A stretch of 64,000 nucleotides of DNA from Adiantum capillus-veneris (GCA_014529385.2 CM043943.1:100713355-100777354); one strand, 5' to 3'. Numbered from the stretch's first letter, positions 33,783 to 46,988 are shown. Made by a program: numbers and translations. The notes: generated by a model not told the origin, from the sequence alone.

Positions 33783-34163
33783 ATGACAGTGTTTGAAGAT
33801 ATTGAAGTAGCTAACCATCCTTGGCATGTCTTTGTGGAAGGAACCACAGGGTTGGGCTGGAACTTGGAAATTGAAGTTCTAAGAAAAAACATAATTATGG
33901 GGTTGTATGCACGAGCTATGTTTTTGCCTTCACACTACATGCAAACTTTTGAATTGGCATTCATGATGATTAGATTCTTCAAAACTGACTCATCAATATT
34001 CAATCCCATGATGAAGGAACTTCCAGCACGACACATTGCATATCATAATCCTCTCAGCAATAACCCATTCAGAGAAATGGTAGTTAGGATCCAGATAGAA
34101 GCCAGAGTAAAGCAATTCAGGCAACTCACCCGAACACTTGACAAGCAAACCTTAAATTACTAG
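33783..34163 (+). CDS. Unidentified ORF (126 aa)
   Basis: An uninterrupted frame with ATG start encodes a moderately basic protein without recognisable motifs. It lies between the end of copia-6 RNase H and a possible polypurine tract/LTR start at 34240-34254. It could be a downstream remnant of a retroelement or a chance ORF. No function is proposed. Confidence 0.25.
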   Translation: MTVFEDIEVANHPWHVFVEGTTGLGWNLEIEVLRKNIIMGLYARAMFLPSHYMQTFELAFMMIRFFKTDSSIFNPMMKELPARHIAYHNPLSNNPFREMVVRIQIEARVKQFRQLTRTLDKQTLNY

Positions 34164-34253
34164 AACAGCTTGATATGGCACCTACATCCAGATCATAGTT
34201 TGACAAAGATGCAAAGTTTGCACAAGGACGTGCAACAAATAGGAAGGGGGGAA

Positions 34254-34700
34254 TGTTTGGAGGATGCAGCGGACGGGCACCTAAAGAGCCGTCTACAAGA
34301 CACACTTCATTGTACTCTTTTTTTTTTCCCAAAGAAGCCTTGTAGTTAAAAAAAAAATGATTCTTGAAGTGTATTCATCAAGCCTATTGTTCTCTATTTT
34401 TTTCTCAGAATCTACAAGCCTTGTAAAGTGGCCAATCGGCACGGGAAAGGGTCCCCAGTATTTGGGTCAAAACCCTTAGTTTCAAAAGTAACATTAACAT
34501 TATTTATAAGGAGTTTTTTGGCGTCGAGACTGAGAGCTACAAATCTACTACAACTTGTAATCAATCTTTCTCTTTGTTTGGTAATCAAAAATTTATTTCT
34601 ATTAGTGCATTGTGTTTCTTGTCTCTTGCTCTTGAATATAAGTGTAATCATTCTTAGTTTTGTTGTGGTTCGTAGTGACAACCTCTCCGTGAGCTAAATG
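34254..34700 (+). repeat. Possible LTR start (lone)
   Basis: A purine run (AGGAAGGGGGGAA) is followed directly by TGTTTGGAGGATGC, the arrangement of a polypurine tract abutting an LTR. No second copy is seen in the window and the 3' end is a guess. It could be the 3' LTR of a truncated gypsy-type element. Confidence 0.35.
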
Positions 34701-35044
34701 CATAGATTTTCAGTGTTAAAATGGTTATTTTTTATGTTTGGACCTTGATGAAAGACCATATTAGGTATTTTGGTAAAAATCTCACATTATGGGAATGTCC
34801 AAATCAACTAAATTCATGTAATTTGGGAATTTTCCACTTAAAGTGGGAAAATTTGAGGTGTCTGGTTAGTAAATAAAGTGAAAATCTCATAGGATTGTGG
34901 TGTTGATAAACACCAAAAGTCAAGAGGATGTAAAACACATGGATTTGAAAAAAAACTACGAGTTACATAAAACAAAGGAAGATACAAAAAAGATTTTGGT
35001 TACAAAATTGACTAGTATAGTCACAATAGAAGCTCCACATAATT

Positions 35045-38000
35045 CTACTCCACATTTGATACCATATCTAAACGTTGATCCAAGTGTGGTTGATGTCCAC
35101 GAGTGAGGCCTTCTTTGGATTTTAGAGCATGCCTTTCTGGAATCTTTATTCTAGAAAATGGTCCTTCTTTGTTGGGTCTCCAAGACCAAACAATTGCATC
35201 TACAATTTCCCACACTTGTGGGTCCTTATAATTGACAGCCCAATAACCCTTCCAACAATTATTGTAAGCTTGAGTATCTGTCATCCCACTTTTTCTCACG
35301 CAAGGTGCCCAATATTGAATCAAGATTTTTTTGTAGTTTGGTGATGTAGGCTCATTATCAATGCCAGATAAAGCCATTGAAAGCCACACTAGATAGATTT
35401 CTGTGTCACTTGAAACAAGCATAAGAAAGTCACCTTGGTGCACATTAGACATAGGGTCAGACTCTTCCCTTGGACTATCTCATTGAGACCCACAAAAATG
35501 ATCATTCAACTCTTCAAGGCCTAGGAAAATTTCTGCTCCTTGTTGCAAATTCATTGTAGTGCTTTGTAGGTGAGAATATTCTTGAGTTTTTGGCCAAACC
35601 ATTTCATAGAAGACTCCCTCTGATATGATTGCTTTTCCAATCTCTTCAACTACCTTACTCCAATAATCTATCATGGGTCTATAATATTGCGGAATACTTG
35701 AACCATTCCCTAAAATTTTCCAAACTTTTATGTAGTTCTTTAGTCCCAAAATGACTTCTTTGTGGGCCTTGGCATACTCCGCCATTGGTACTAGAGGTGG
35801 ATCTCCATGTGGTAACATTGGCTTGCCTTCTCTGTCTGTTTTCCAAAAGCGAATACTTCCACTCCAACTTGACACACCTACATGTGCCTTATATTGCATC
35901 ATTGGTGTCTCATCCTGCATAAAGAACCTAAACTGAAGCGGTTTGGAATGTCCAACAAGTATGTCTTGTCCATCACAAAGATAGCCATCACAATATTGCT
36001 TGAAATCGGGGATCTTTGTGAGGAAAAATGGAGCTGGAGATGAAGATGAGCTGTTTCGTAATGTATCCATCAAATGTGGCAAAGTATAGGTTTGTGTAAC
36101 TCTCAACTTCTTTGAAAACCTACTAAACATGGGCGTCTATGTCCTCATGTGTATGCCCAACCATTAAAAATCCTAGCTGGATGGTTTTGAAAACACCCCT
36201 TGCAACAACAAGCATTAACAAATAGGCCAATAAGTATCATTTTTTGTTTTCCCTTGCACAATTATCCAATTGTAGCAACAAGTTCTCTGGCAACCTGCAA
36301 AATGTTGACCCCAATTCCTCTTGCAATTTTTGATGGCTGCACAATGGGCTCTTTTCCATCACTCAAGTTATGGTAGTCGAAAGCATCCCTTGAGTTCAAA
36401 GCATGTAGTAGTGAAATATTGCTCCTTGGAAGTCCATTTGTTACTAGATCACCAAGAGGATTCTTATCTATCCTCTCTAGGTTATGTAAACAATTAGAAA
36501 TTGAGCCAATTGTAAGATTTGGATCAGTTGGCCACAAACTATTCAAGACAAAGTGTCCGTAATAACCTTCTCCATGTCCATGAGTGATCATGCCAATCAA
36601 TGCCACCTGCTGCAGATTATATCCTGAATCCACACCCTTAGGAAAAATGCATAATCTAGGAATGGAAGTCTTATTTTGATCCATATTATCATGGATTATG
36701 CATACATATTTTTGTGGTTGAGTTTCTGAATATGTGCACCATGCATAATATAGGCTTCTGCAACTCTTTTGTTGTGCCATGTGAGCTTCTCTCTCCCTCA
36801 AGAGAAGAGCTCTCTCTTCAAGAGAAGGTTTAGCTTCTAGCCTTGCCTTGATTGAGCTACAAATATTGCACTTAGAGAAGTCACTCGTCTTTGTTAAAGT
36901 GACATCTGGGTACTCTTTGTTCCAAATTCTACCAAAAGAAGATTAGGATAGCTTCTTCTCTTAGCCCATTTGGTCAAGTGTCTTGTTGATTTCACATAAA
37001 ATAACCACTTTTTTGTATGTTGATGGAATCACTAATTGAGTCTCTCTTGAGCCATCTAGTAGTGTTCTACTTCTATGTGGCATTTTCTCAGAGTTGTTTT
37101 CCACAAACTCATTTAGTAGTGCTCTTGCTAAACTAGTATGTTGAAGTCCCCTTCTCAATGTACATGTGTTCCCATGTACATATTGGCACACACCATTTTC
37201 AAAGTTCTCCTTGTAACAATAAAATGATGTTGTTGGTATTCCATGCAGCTCATACCATGCTCTACAACAAACAATAGAGCCATTTATCCAGAATTGGTAT
37301 CGTGCTTCTCATATTTCTAATAACATATAGAAAGAACATCATAAACATAATTAGTGCGTGATTTTTGAGACTCTCCCCAAAATTGTCGTCGTAACCTTGT
37401 CACCATATCACGATTTGCAAACTGGAAACATTTTTGTGCACAACAATCAATGCATGATACCCTTTGAATTTATTTGTTTGAAAGGTAAAAAGTGGAAGAT
37501 GGTGCTGCTTTTGATTTTTGAGTCCTGTTCATGAAAGTGTATTGTCTCTTCCTTGACAACTGGACAACATTACTCCCATCAATTTTTTTCCAACATTGTC
37601 ATCATTGGATACATCCTCATATGAAGCATGCATGCCAAGGAACAAAGCGTTGTAATGGGCTCCCATTCAACATTGTTGTCTGCTTGATGGGCCACTTTAG
37701 CAAAGTGATGCTACCCACTTCCACCACATCATCAATGATTGCATTTGATCTTTCAATACCCACACCCACACAATCATGACCAAGTTCCAAAAAGTTGACA
37801 TAATAGTGTGGAAATACATATAAGATGGTACCTTCATTCATGGTTTACATCATTGTGTCATCTTTTAAAAGGACCCTCTAATTTCTCCAAGACTCTCGAA
37901 ACACTGCTTCAAATTCTGGGCTTGTCATATGTATTGCATTTGTAACTAGAGGATCAGAATGATCCTGTTCTTCATCACCATTGTAGCTTTCGTGTGGATC

Positions 38001-38270
38001 AATTAAGTTCCCATTCAATATAAAAGATCGCAAAAGAAGCTTTGACCATTGAGCAACACTCCATAATGAACCTTGGAGAGATGAAGTATCCATTGTAGGA
38101 AAAGGTAGGACCACATCCTTCAAGCATTCCTCCACTAGTATGGAGACATTTCCTTGCCCTATCTTTATACCACCACAAGTGGAATCTAGATCTGTTCTAC
38201 ACACACAACCAATATCAACAATTTCATTGTCAAGTATCATATGTACTTTCTCCGCAGATCCAAAGTCCAT
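35045..38270 (-). pseudogene. Transposase T2, broken multi-exon gene
   Basis: Collinear minus-strand segments form one large transposase-like protein. 38270-37878 is the N-terminal part. 37470-37230 reads FANRDMVTRLRRQFWGES. 37191-36961 follows. 36801-36262 carries IIHDNMDQNKTSIPRL, a MITHGHGEGYYGHFVLN stretch and ISNCLHNLE. 36130-35480 carries IPDFKQYCDGYL, VGHSKPLQFRFF and SIRFWKTDREGKPM. 35452-35045 carries YWAPCVRKSG. The MDxxKT, HGHG and GHSKP motifs match a family of large uncharacterised transposases I associate with non-seed plants, fungi and invertebrates. Segments are separated by stops and frame changes, some probably introns. It differs from T1. Element ends were not found. Confidence 0.6.
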
Positions 38271-38289
38271 CCTGTAAGTGAAAAAGATT

Positions 38290-39540
38290 ACATTGTTAAT
38301 TCCATAGTCATAGAAAAATACTCTTCAAACAAAAAATCATGCTACAACATGAAAAAGGTTTGCAGAGGTTGGACAGGTGGTGAACCTTGAGAACAAATCC
38401 TCCTTGATATATTAATGGAAGCAAGGTTGGAAATTATGGTGGATCTTGAAACCAAAATATTAGAACATAGGTTGGACAAGTGGTGGACCTAGTTATAATA
38501 CCCACTGCCACCTATCAACTACTATAGGACTATGCTTTCCAATATGCAAGTATCCCTTGAGTCTTGCAAGGTTGAACACGTGGTGGATCTTGAAACTAAA
38601 ATCCCCTTTCTATATCAGATCATAGCTTGGACAAGTGGTGGACCTAGTTATAATTCCCAATATCCAAGGTGAAATACCTTAGGACCTTGCTACCTTGCAC
38701 CCCCATGTTTACATAGCCCCTCCTTTCTTTAATGGAAGCAAGGTTGGGCAAGTGGTGGACCTTGAAACCAAAGCCTCTTTGCTATATTAGAGCATAGGTT
38801 GGACCTAGTTGTAATACCCACTGCCACCTATCAACTACTATAGGACTATGCTTTCCAATGTCCAAGTATCCCTTGAGTCTTGCAAGGTTGAACACGTGGT
38901 GGATTCTTGAAACTAAAATCCCCTTTCTATATGAGAGCATAGCTTGGACAAGTGGTGGACCTAGTTATAATGCCCCTCCTTTCTTTAATGGAAGCAAGGT
39001 TGGAAAAGTGGTGAATCTTGAAACCCAAACCCTTTGGCTATATTAGAGGATAGCTTGGACAAGTGGTGGGCTTAGTTGTAGTATCCAATGTCCAAGGTCC
39101 AAGGTGAAATATGTAAAGACATTACTTCCAAAAACAAAGTCGTACAAGTGGTTCTTCTTGAAAACAAAACCTCCTTAGTGTATTAGAACATAGCTTGGAC
39201 AAGTGGCGGAGCTAGTTGTAATGGTGAATGTCCAAAGACAAGTGGTGGATCTTGAAAGCAAAACCCCCTTGCTCTATTAGAGAATAGCTTAGACAAGTGT
39301 TGCACCTAGATATCATGGAAAATGTTCAATGTGAACTGCTACAGGACCTTGCTATTAGATGTCTAAGTAGATCTAGCTTCTTTAATGGAATCAATGTTGG
39401 GAAAGTGGTGCATCTTGAAATCAAAAGCCCTTTATTGTATTAGAGCATAGATTGGACAAGTGGGGGACCTAGTTTTAATGTGTGATGTCCAAAGGAAAGT
39501 ATTACAAGACCTTGCTTTCCAATATTTGAATTGGTCAAGT
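38290..39540. repeat. Degenerate tandem repeat, ~100-170 bp units
   Basis: At least eight imperfect units share GGACAAGTGGTGGACCTAGT, CTTGAAACCAAAA, TATATTAGAGCATAG and CCAATGTCCAAGGTGAAAT elements, often as two alternating half-units. No ORF is supported. It ends about 400 bp before the left Tat-like LTR. Confidence 0.8.
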
Positions 39541-39948
39541 GGTTAAAATTAAGTATAAAACTTTGACCGTTTTCTTCCCAAATTGCCAAAAAGCTAGTTT
39601 TAGACACCCCTAAATGAAAATGGTTTAGGGTGGCCTTAAACAAAAAAATTTCAAAGACTTGAACTAAAGGGTTGCCGAAGAGTAATGAAAATTTCTTATG
39701 GCTTGAAGCGCCTGAGTATATGAAAACAAGTAGAGGTTTTCCACGAGGCAAAATGTGACAAAAAAGAATTGTTGTCTCTTATGACATAGTAAGAACATTG
39801 GAAACTTAGGATTGACCATGTGGCCTAAACTTTGGCAAGTGAAGTGGTGGCCAAGTTTCTTAGCACAGTGTGCACTTGGTCATATATGTGTTGACCACTT
39901 GCCTAAATCTAGGACCATAAGGCCAAACCTTTGGCACCTTAAATATAG

Positions 39949-42440
39949 TGATAGCCGTTTTTTAGCTTTCTATAATTCTTATAGTGAGCTACCTCACCCT
40001 ACCAAAATAACCCAAACACTATGGCTATCCCTACCATTTCACTGTACATAGGCGTGTGTGAGCTAGGGAACTTTCTCCATATTTTCTTAAAAACTCTCAA
40101 TTAGCTAGTCACTGGGCTAGTTGAGACAAAATAAATAAATAAATAAAATTATGGCCCATTTCTGTGCAAATATTGCATTGTATATATAGCCTAAATATAA
40201 GGATTTTTAAAATTATTCTGGTATTTTATTTAAATATTTATACTTAGTTGTGTGTTTTATTAAACCTGTGTATGCCTTCTTTCATCCTCTTACACCATAA
40301 GTATATTTTTTGCCAATGTGTACATACTCTAACTTCATATTTTTCTTTTATACAAATCACTCCCACATTTTCACCCTCACCCTCGTGAAAACAAAAAATA
40401 ATCTCTACTCTCTTAGTCACGTTTATTATATTATTTTCATTTACTTGCATACCTTTTCCTCATTCACCCAAATCAATACAAAGAGGGACCATATCATATG
40501 ATTCCAATATCTTTCCATATCCATAATTTCTCCATATTTTTTATTCTAACACCATGTGCTCATTGAGCTAAAATCCATGAATAGTCCATACACTAGTCCC
40601 ACCATGTGTATATTACTTTATTCACCAATAATCCTCCTCTATGCATGTGTAAATGGAAACTTGGATGCTTTGTATTATGATATGAAAAATGAGGGGCTCA
40701 CTCTTGGATGCATTGTACAAATTCAACAAAGGAGGGGGCCACTAAAAGACTTTTGCAGGCATTAAAAAATAGGCTTTTTGGTGAGATTTTTGGCACCCAG
40801 CTCCACTCCGAATTTGGAGCGGTGGTAAAAAGAGAAAATGTGAAACAAGAGCTGAGTAATCACCTCAAATATTTTGGTGATTTTTGCAGCAACCATTGGT
40901 GAGCTATGATTTTCTGAGTAGACCCCAGCCTGCCCACTTTTCTCACAAGTAGCCCATAGTCTTCTCTCACCTCTTTCCACACTTCTACACACACACACAC
41001 ACACTCATTCCTTTCAATCCCTCACTTAAACCTGCACCTTCAATGGTGTCTCTCACCTTCTTCACCATTAACCTCCCCTCTTACTTCCATAGCTCTCATA
41101 TGAGCTCTACATGTATATACACCATCTTTATGCCTCTATCTATTACTTCCAAAGTACACTTCCATCTTACTCCTTCTCTATATACATAAAATTCAGCATG
41201 TAAACCATGCTTAACCTCTGCAAATCAAGAGATCTCATCAACCAAATTACCATTTTCATCGCGCAATAATCAACCTTGGCGGCGGTGGCGTAAAGAAGAG
41301 AAGACAAAGAAGAAGATCGATAGTCATTTTGAGAACCTACACAAGTAAGTCAAAAAATTCTTCAAGATTCACCATCACAAGGATTTTCTCACTTCATTCA
41401 ACCATCTTACTTCAAATATCCACCCCATTCTACCCATTGTAAATACATCATTAACCTTCTAGTGATTACTAACACTAACCACTAACATACTAACACAAAA
41501 TAGCCATTGACCTAACCATAAAAGACACCTCACCTCAAGACATGTGTATAGTAACTCTCTCTCTCTCTCTCCTTACTTACTTTGACCTTATCTATCATCA
41601 ATAATTCTCTTTTTGGAGCCCACATCCATTACTCAAGCATACAAAGAAGGCCCGCAATGTTTTGATATTCAAAAAAATCATAATCCAAATCTGATAGCTT
41701 GTAAATTAGGATTTTCAATAATCTTAATAAGGGGTCTCCAACATATAAATAGGCTCCTCTCCTTCTTGTAAAACAACCTCCAATATCTCACATAGTACCC
41801 GAACACTCTATGCGTGAGGAGAGACTTAGGTGTAGCAACCACTTTGTGAGCTTCACTCTAGGTGTGAGAGAAGCTTTCAAGCTACGCATTGCAAGTGAGA
41901 GAGCGTGAGTTCAAATCTCAAAACCACTATTGTATATGTTCCTCCATCATCAATAAATTGAGGTTTGGTGCATCAAAGGCGTGATTCGACGTTCAAATAT
42001 TTGTCCTTCCACTTGTGGGATACGGTTTAGTGAATTCAAGGTGACTTGTGTACTTTGAGTTTTATCGTTTATCTTGTTTTAGAAAGTGTTTTAGTGTGTT
42101 TTCATTGCCAATTTTGTGTCCATTGTAAGAGGGTATTGTGGTGAGAGGTCTCCCACACCCTAAGGCAGTGTGTGTGTGTGTTGGCAATGTTTAGCATTCA
42201 CTAAGCATTGAGTGAGTTTTGTACAAGCTCTACGATAGCAACATAACGAACCATCTCCATTTGCAAGTCACAAATAAGGTATTACGCAAGATCCATTCCT
42301 CTCTCTCTTCCCTTTTCTCTAGCTCTGTCTGGCCCATTTTATGTGAGTCTTGGTGTGAGGTTGCTTGTGTGTGTTTTGTGGAGCATCCTCTTGGTTGTAC
42401 CAAAATCTATCTTGCGTCCTAGTTCGCATACCATAACCAG
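39949..42440 (+). repeat. Left LTR of Tat-like family
   Basis: It begins TGATAGCCGTTTTTT and matches 44558-47101 throughout in patches: the first 200 bp, a block at 40550-40780 against 45186-45415, the TATA region, and the GTAAGAGGG...AGGCAGTG stretch. The copies are visibly diverged with many indels. The end is approximate. TATAAATAGG lies at 41744-41753. Confidence 0.7.
41744..41753 (+). promoter_or_regulatory. TATA box, left Tat-like LTR
   Basis: TATAAATAGG about 1.8 kb into the LTR, at the same relative place as TATAAAAGG in the right copy. Confidence 0.55.
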
Positions 42441-42441
42441 G

Positions 42442-42450
42442 TGGTGCCCC
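42442..42450 (+). promoter_or_regulatory. Probable primer-binding site, non-Met tRNA
   Basis: TGGTGCCCC follows the LTR end. It is repeated exactly at 47104-47112 after the right LTR. It starts with TGG, as expected for complementarity to a tRNA CCA end, but the tRNA is not identified. Confidence 0.5.
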
Positions 42451-42502
42451 TTCGTTTGTTTGGCTGTGGGTTTGTTGTTGTTATTTTTTGCTTCTGGTTA
42501 CC

Positions 42503-42604
42503 ACAGCCCCAATTGAGCAGCACGAGAGCCTTGAGAGGTGTTTAGAGGTCACCTCTGTTGTTGCCCGCCCCGGACCGCCTCAAATTGGTGCTCCCACTGA
42601 GGAA
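42503..42604 (+). promoter_or_regulatory. Conserved retroelement leader block (copy 1)
   Basis: About 100 bp is nearly 90% identical to 47170-47275, including a 34-base uninterrupted identical run (42558-42591 against 47224-47257). It is much better conserved than the flanking LTR sequence. It may be a packaging or dimerisation signal shared by autonomous and gag-only copies; that role is inferred. Confidence 0.55.
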
Positions 42605-42895
42605 TGACTTTGTGCTTATTGTTGTTGTATTGCATAAATGCTTGAATTTTAGCATAATCAAGGAGATTATATGAATCATGAAAACTTGTATGACCGAGTT
42701 TAATTTCAAGGCAACAAAAATTGATCTAGAATATGGTTTGGATTAGCATAACATAAGAAAGGAAATAAACATTTTCACATAAGAATCTAGAATTCATGTT
42801 GAAAGACCTTTCAATACTTTGTGTAGTTAGTTGATGTCATGAGAGAAAATGATTGTTTGGAACTAATCTTTGTGTGGTTCTAGCATTGAGAGACT

Positions 42896-44519
42896 ATGAA
42901 ACGCTATACCTTTGATGATATCCCAATCTTCTTCGAAAATCTAGAAGAAGATGTTGATGATTTTCTTGCTGATTTTAGAATGGTTTGTCATATCCTTGGT
43001 AAAAGGGAATTTTCTATTGCTATGCTTTAGAGGCAACGTTGAGAAATGGTTTTGGAGTATGTCTTCTCAGATTGAAGATGGGTATACCCAAATTTCCAAA
43101 GCTTTGAAGACCAGATTCTCTAAATTTCCAACAACGAAGAAAGCATGGGCTTCATTAGGGAGACTTCAACAACATGGTGAAGACTACTATGCTTATGAGG
43201 ATATTTTTTCTCGTCAATGGGGAGGGCGTGGGTTTAGTTCTACATTTTCAGATTATGTAAAAATGGAGCAATTTATTTCGGGTTTCTCTCCTTTCCTAAA
43301 GACTAAGGCTACTTGTAGTGGACCCTCTACCTTTGAAGAAGCGGTCACTATTGCCCGAAGGAAGTTTCACAAGTACTTCTACATCAAAAATGTTTTCCAT
43401 CATGCTAGAAGAACCAACCATCATGAAAGTGTTTCTATCAAGGAGTCATCTCCTTTGCCATACTTGTCTCCTTCTACTCCGACAAATGTTGAAGAAGTTA
43501 CTTACATGCCAACTGATTATTCAAGTGCTAAAGTGTGTGGCCAAGATTCAAATGTGGAATCTATTTCTTCTACCTTTATCACAAGCATGCAAAAATCGAC
43601 ACAAGATATCTCAAATGGCATTGATGATTCAATAATGGATACATCCAACCTTTTGGCGGAGGATCAATTTCTAGTCCGAGCAGACGAACCTTTTGTGCAA
43701 CATGACTCTATGGAGAATGAATACCTTGAAGGTAACCTTGATCTTATGGAATGTTCTGAGAGTGTATCTTGCCTAGAATAACAGAGTGAAGAAGAAGATG
43801 AAATCATAGGTGGGGAGATCATAGACCACATTGATCATAAAGAGATGATTGTGTACATGGAATTCCAACTCCAAAACAAAGTAGAAGAGTGTGACTTGAA
43901 TCCATGTGAGGATAATCTTCAAGAATTGTTTGAGGATGTTGAAAAGCATTGGTATGACCCATGTATATTAAGCATGGAGGAACCTATCATGCAAGAAGCC
44001 AAAGTTTTCACAAAATCAAACAGTAATCCATCAACCTTTGAGGTGGTACAATGTGAGGAGTTAAAACATTGCCAAAGGGGGGGCTTAGAAGGGGATGAAG
44101 AACATGGGAGAGTAGTAAAAAAAAAAATCATAAAAGGAAACTGTCAGAAGGGTATCATTCTCTCCAATGGTGTTTTAGTGGGTGGCTCTTCATTCATGGG
44201 ACAATCTCTTAGTAGCAAGAAAATCCAAACTTTTGAAGCCCCAATCATCTTCACATTGGGTTTCACCTCTTCAAAGTCAACTTCTCCTCTCTTCACATAT
44301 ACCTTTCATCGGGGGCACCATACCTTCTTAAGTGGAAGAGGACATGAATACTTGGTGATGAACGGATGTTTCCAAACCTTCTTCATTTGGTTCTTTGGTG
44401 TATGGAGGTCCCACATTGTGATGCTTTTGGTCTTCAAGTTTTTCATCATAGATGAAAAACTTGTTGATTGCTACATGTGGATATTTCATCAATCAGTCCC
44501 AAAATCTATTCTCTTCTAA
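42896..44519 (+). pseudogene. Gag of gag-only Tat-like derivative
   Basis: A gag-type ORF starts MKRYTFDDIPIFFENLEEDVDDFLADF, shifts frame near 43025 (the stop-containing frame is replaced by one reading LCFRGNVEKWFW), and continues to a TAA at 43779, then in the same frame to 44519. The retrotransposon-gag signature EKWFWSM...QISKALKTRFSKF lies near 43045-43130, with a GFSPFLKTKA segment near 43280. No zinc knuckle, protease or polymerase follows. The C-terminal ~220 codons have no recognised domain. The interior resembles non-autonomous gag-only LTR elements. Confidence 0.65.
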
Positions 44520-46255
44520 TGTGTTGGAAGCAATAGAAACCTTCATCTATTATCTACTGATAGCCGTTTTTTCGGCTCTTTGTAATTTCCACAGTGAGTT
44601 ACCTCACCCTACCAAAATCACCCAAACACTGTGGCTATCCCTACCATTTCACTGTACATAGGCGTGCGTAAGTCACGGGACTTTTCCCATATCTTCTTAA
44701 AAACCCTCAGCTAGCTAGTCACTGGGCTAGGTGAGCCAAAAAAAATAAAAAAAATAAAAGTATATTATGGCCTCTTTGTGTGTAAATATTTCATTGTATA
44801 TATGGCCTAAATATAGGGATTTTTAATAATTATTTTGGTATTTTATTTAAATATTTCTACTTAGGTATGTGTTTTATGTACACCTTCTTTCATCCTCTTA
44901 CACCATAATTATATTTTTTATTTTTATTTTTTTTGCCAATATGTACATACTCTAACCTCATATTTTTCCTTTATACAAATCACTCCCACATTTTCACCCT
45001 CACCCTCATGAAAAAAAAAAAATTGATTTCTACTCATTGGTTACTTTTATTATATTATTTACTTGCATACCTTTTCCTCTTTCACCCAAAACAATTCAAG
45101 GAGGGACCATATCATATGATTCCAATATCTTTCCATATCCATAACTCCTCCATATTTTTATTATTATTTTTACTCATTATTCTAACACCATGTGCTCATT
45201 GAGCTAAAGTCCATGAATAGTCCATACACTAGTCCCACCATGTATATATTTCTTATTTCACCAATAATCCTCCTCCATGCATGGGTCAAGGGCAACTTGA
45301 ATGCTTTGTATTATAATATGACAAAGGAGGGGCTCACTCTTGGATGCATTGTACAAATTCAACAAAGGAGGGGACCACTAAAAGACTTTTGCAGGCATAA
45401 AAAACAGGCTTTTTGGTGAGACTTTTGGCATCTATCTCCACTCCGAATTTGGAGTGGTGGTCAAAAGAGAAAATGTAGCCCACGCTCTGAATAATCACCC
45501 CAAATTTTTTCATGATTTTTGGAGCTACCAGCTGTGAGCTATGATTTTTTTAGTGGACCCCAGTTTTCCCATGCTATGCAGCCACACTCTCTCTTCCACT
45601 TTATCATTTTCCTCTTTCACACACACTTCTCCACTCATCATCCCCATCTCTCTCACCACTCCTCTCTGCACACTGCTCACCTTCTCCTCGACCTTGAAGA
45701 ATAAGAGAAACCATGGTGAACTCATACCTCCCACACACAATTCCATTCCAAAATTGACCACCTAGTCTCATTTTTCCTCCTCCAAATTACCCATATCTAT
45801 CAAAAAACCACAAAATTCAGCCTCTTCTCTTAAAAGATAGCATCATGGTGGTTGATTACTCAGCTTCAATTACCTTGTCTCTCAAGGAAGGTCAAGAGTG
45901 GAGAAAAAATGTACCGTCAAAGCTAGTGGACCGTCAACAAGCGTCAAAATTGGCCCTACTCAAGACACTTGGAGCATCAACCCTGTAAGAAATCCACCTT
46001 TTCTTACCTCTTAAGAGTTTTTCTTCCTTATTTGTATCCTACATGGATACTCCCATTGTAAATATTCAATTCCATTTGTAAATTAATACTAACTCTACTA
46101 ACACTAACCCACTATGAAAAGTCCTATCACCTCCATTTCTCTCCTCTCTCTTTCCCCACCAACTTCTTGATAATTCCAAGCAAAAGAAATTAGATAAATT
46201 GCTGAAAATCTAACCCAACCATGGTTAGAGGAGTAACCCTAGCCTTCAAAATTGC

Positions 46256-46264
46256 TATAAAAGG
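46256..46264 (+). promoter_or_regulatory. TATA box, right Tat-like LTR
   Basis: TATAAAAGG about 1.7 kb into the LTR and ~1.07 kb upstream of ORF A1. Confidence 0.6.
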
Positions 46265-46922
46265 AGGGTGTAGCTAGCATAAAAGGGGGAAGCCATAAGC
46301 AAGAGCACTATGCTATAGCTTGAGAAGCCAAGCTCAACCTCTCTAGAAGGAGCTCTTGAGTGGAAGCTCATTGTCTTATGCATGTGCATGTGTTGTAATA
46401 AGGGATTAGCAAGGGAAATCTATGCCATTGTAAGAGAGAGAGTGATCATTCAATTGAGAGTAGGAAATCTATCATTTCTCCTACTAGTGTAAGCCCGACA
46501 TTCGCTGAATCAAGGAGGGTGGATTTGGACTAAGCTTGGATACTTTGTCTCCCTTCCAACGTGAAGTAATGGACAACAATGATGCGTAAGTGTCTTGGTG
46601 TTTTTTTGTTAAGTTCTTGATAGCTTGTCTCTGGTGTTGTCATCAATCTAGCCATAAATCCCACATACTGTAAGAGGGCGACAGGGTGGAGAGGACTCCC
46701 CTGGCCTTAAGACAGTGATTGGGGTGGCTTTTCTCGTGATGTGTTGTGGTGAAATTTACGCAAGCTATGTTGAACAAGTACTAATTTCACTTTGCTTTGT
46801 CATGACAGATTTGTAAGAAGGTATTAATGCAACAAGCACCCCCTCCCCCTTTCTCTCTCTTTCTTAAATATATAGTTGTGTTTGCTTGATCATCGCCGAT
46901 ACGTTTCAAAGCAGCCCGAGCA

Positions 46923-46988
46923 CTATCTCTCTCTCTCTCTCTATCTCTATCTCTCTCTCTCTCTATCTATCTCTCTCTCTCTCTCTCG
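46923..46988. repeat. CT/CTAT microsatellite
   Basis: A CT-dinucleotide run interspersed with CTAT, inside the right Tat-like LTR. Confidence 0.9.

Noticed and set aside
34897-35106. 69-aa Lys-rich plus-strand ORF
   Set aside because: No motif; overlaps the C-terminal end of T2 on the other strand.
35129-35936. Plus-strand ORFs over T2
   Set aside because: Antisense to the conserved T2 motifs and without similarity.
45519-45765. Ser/His-rich ORFs on both strands in the right Tat-like LTR
   Set aside because: Pyrimidine-rich LTR sequence; not conserved in the left LTR copy.
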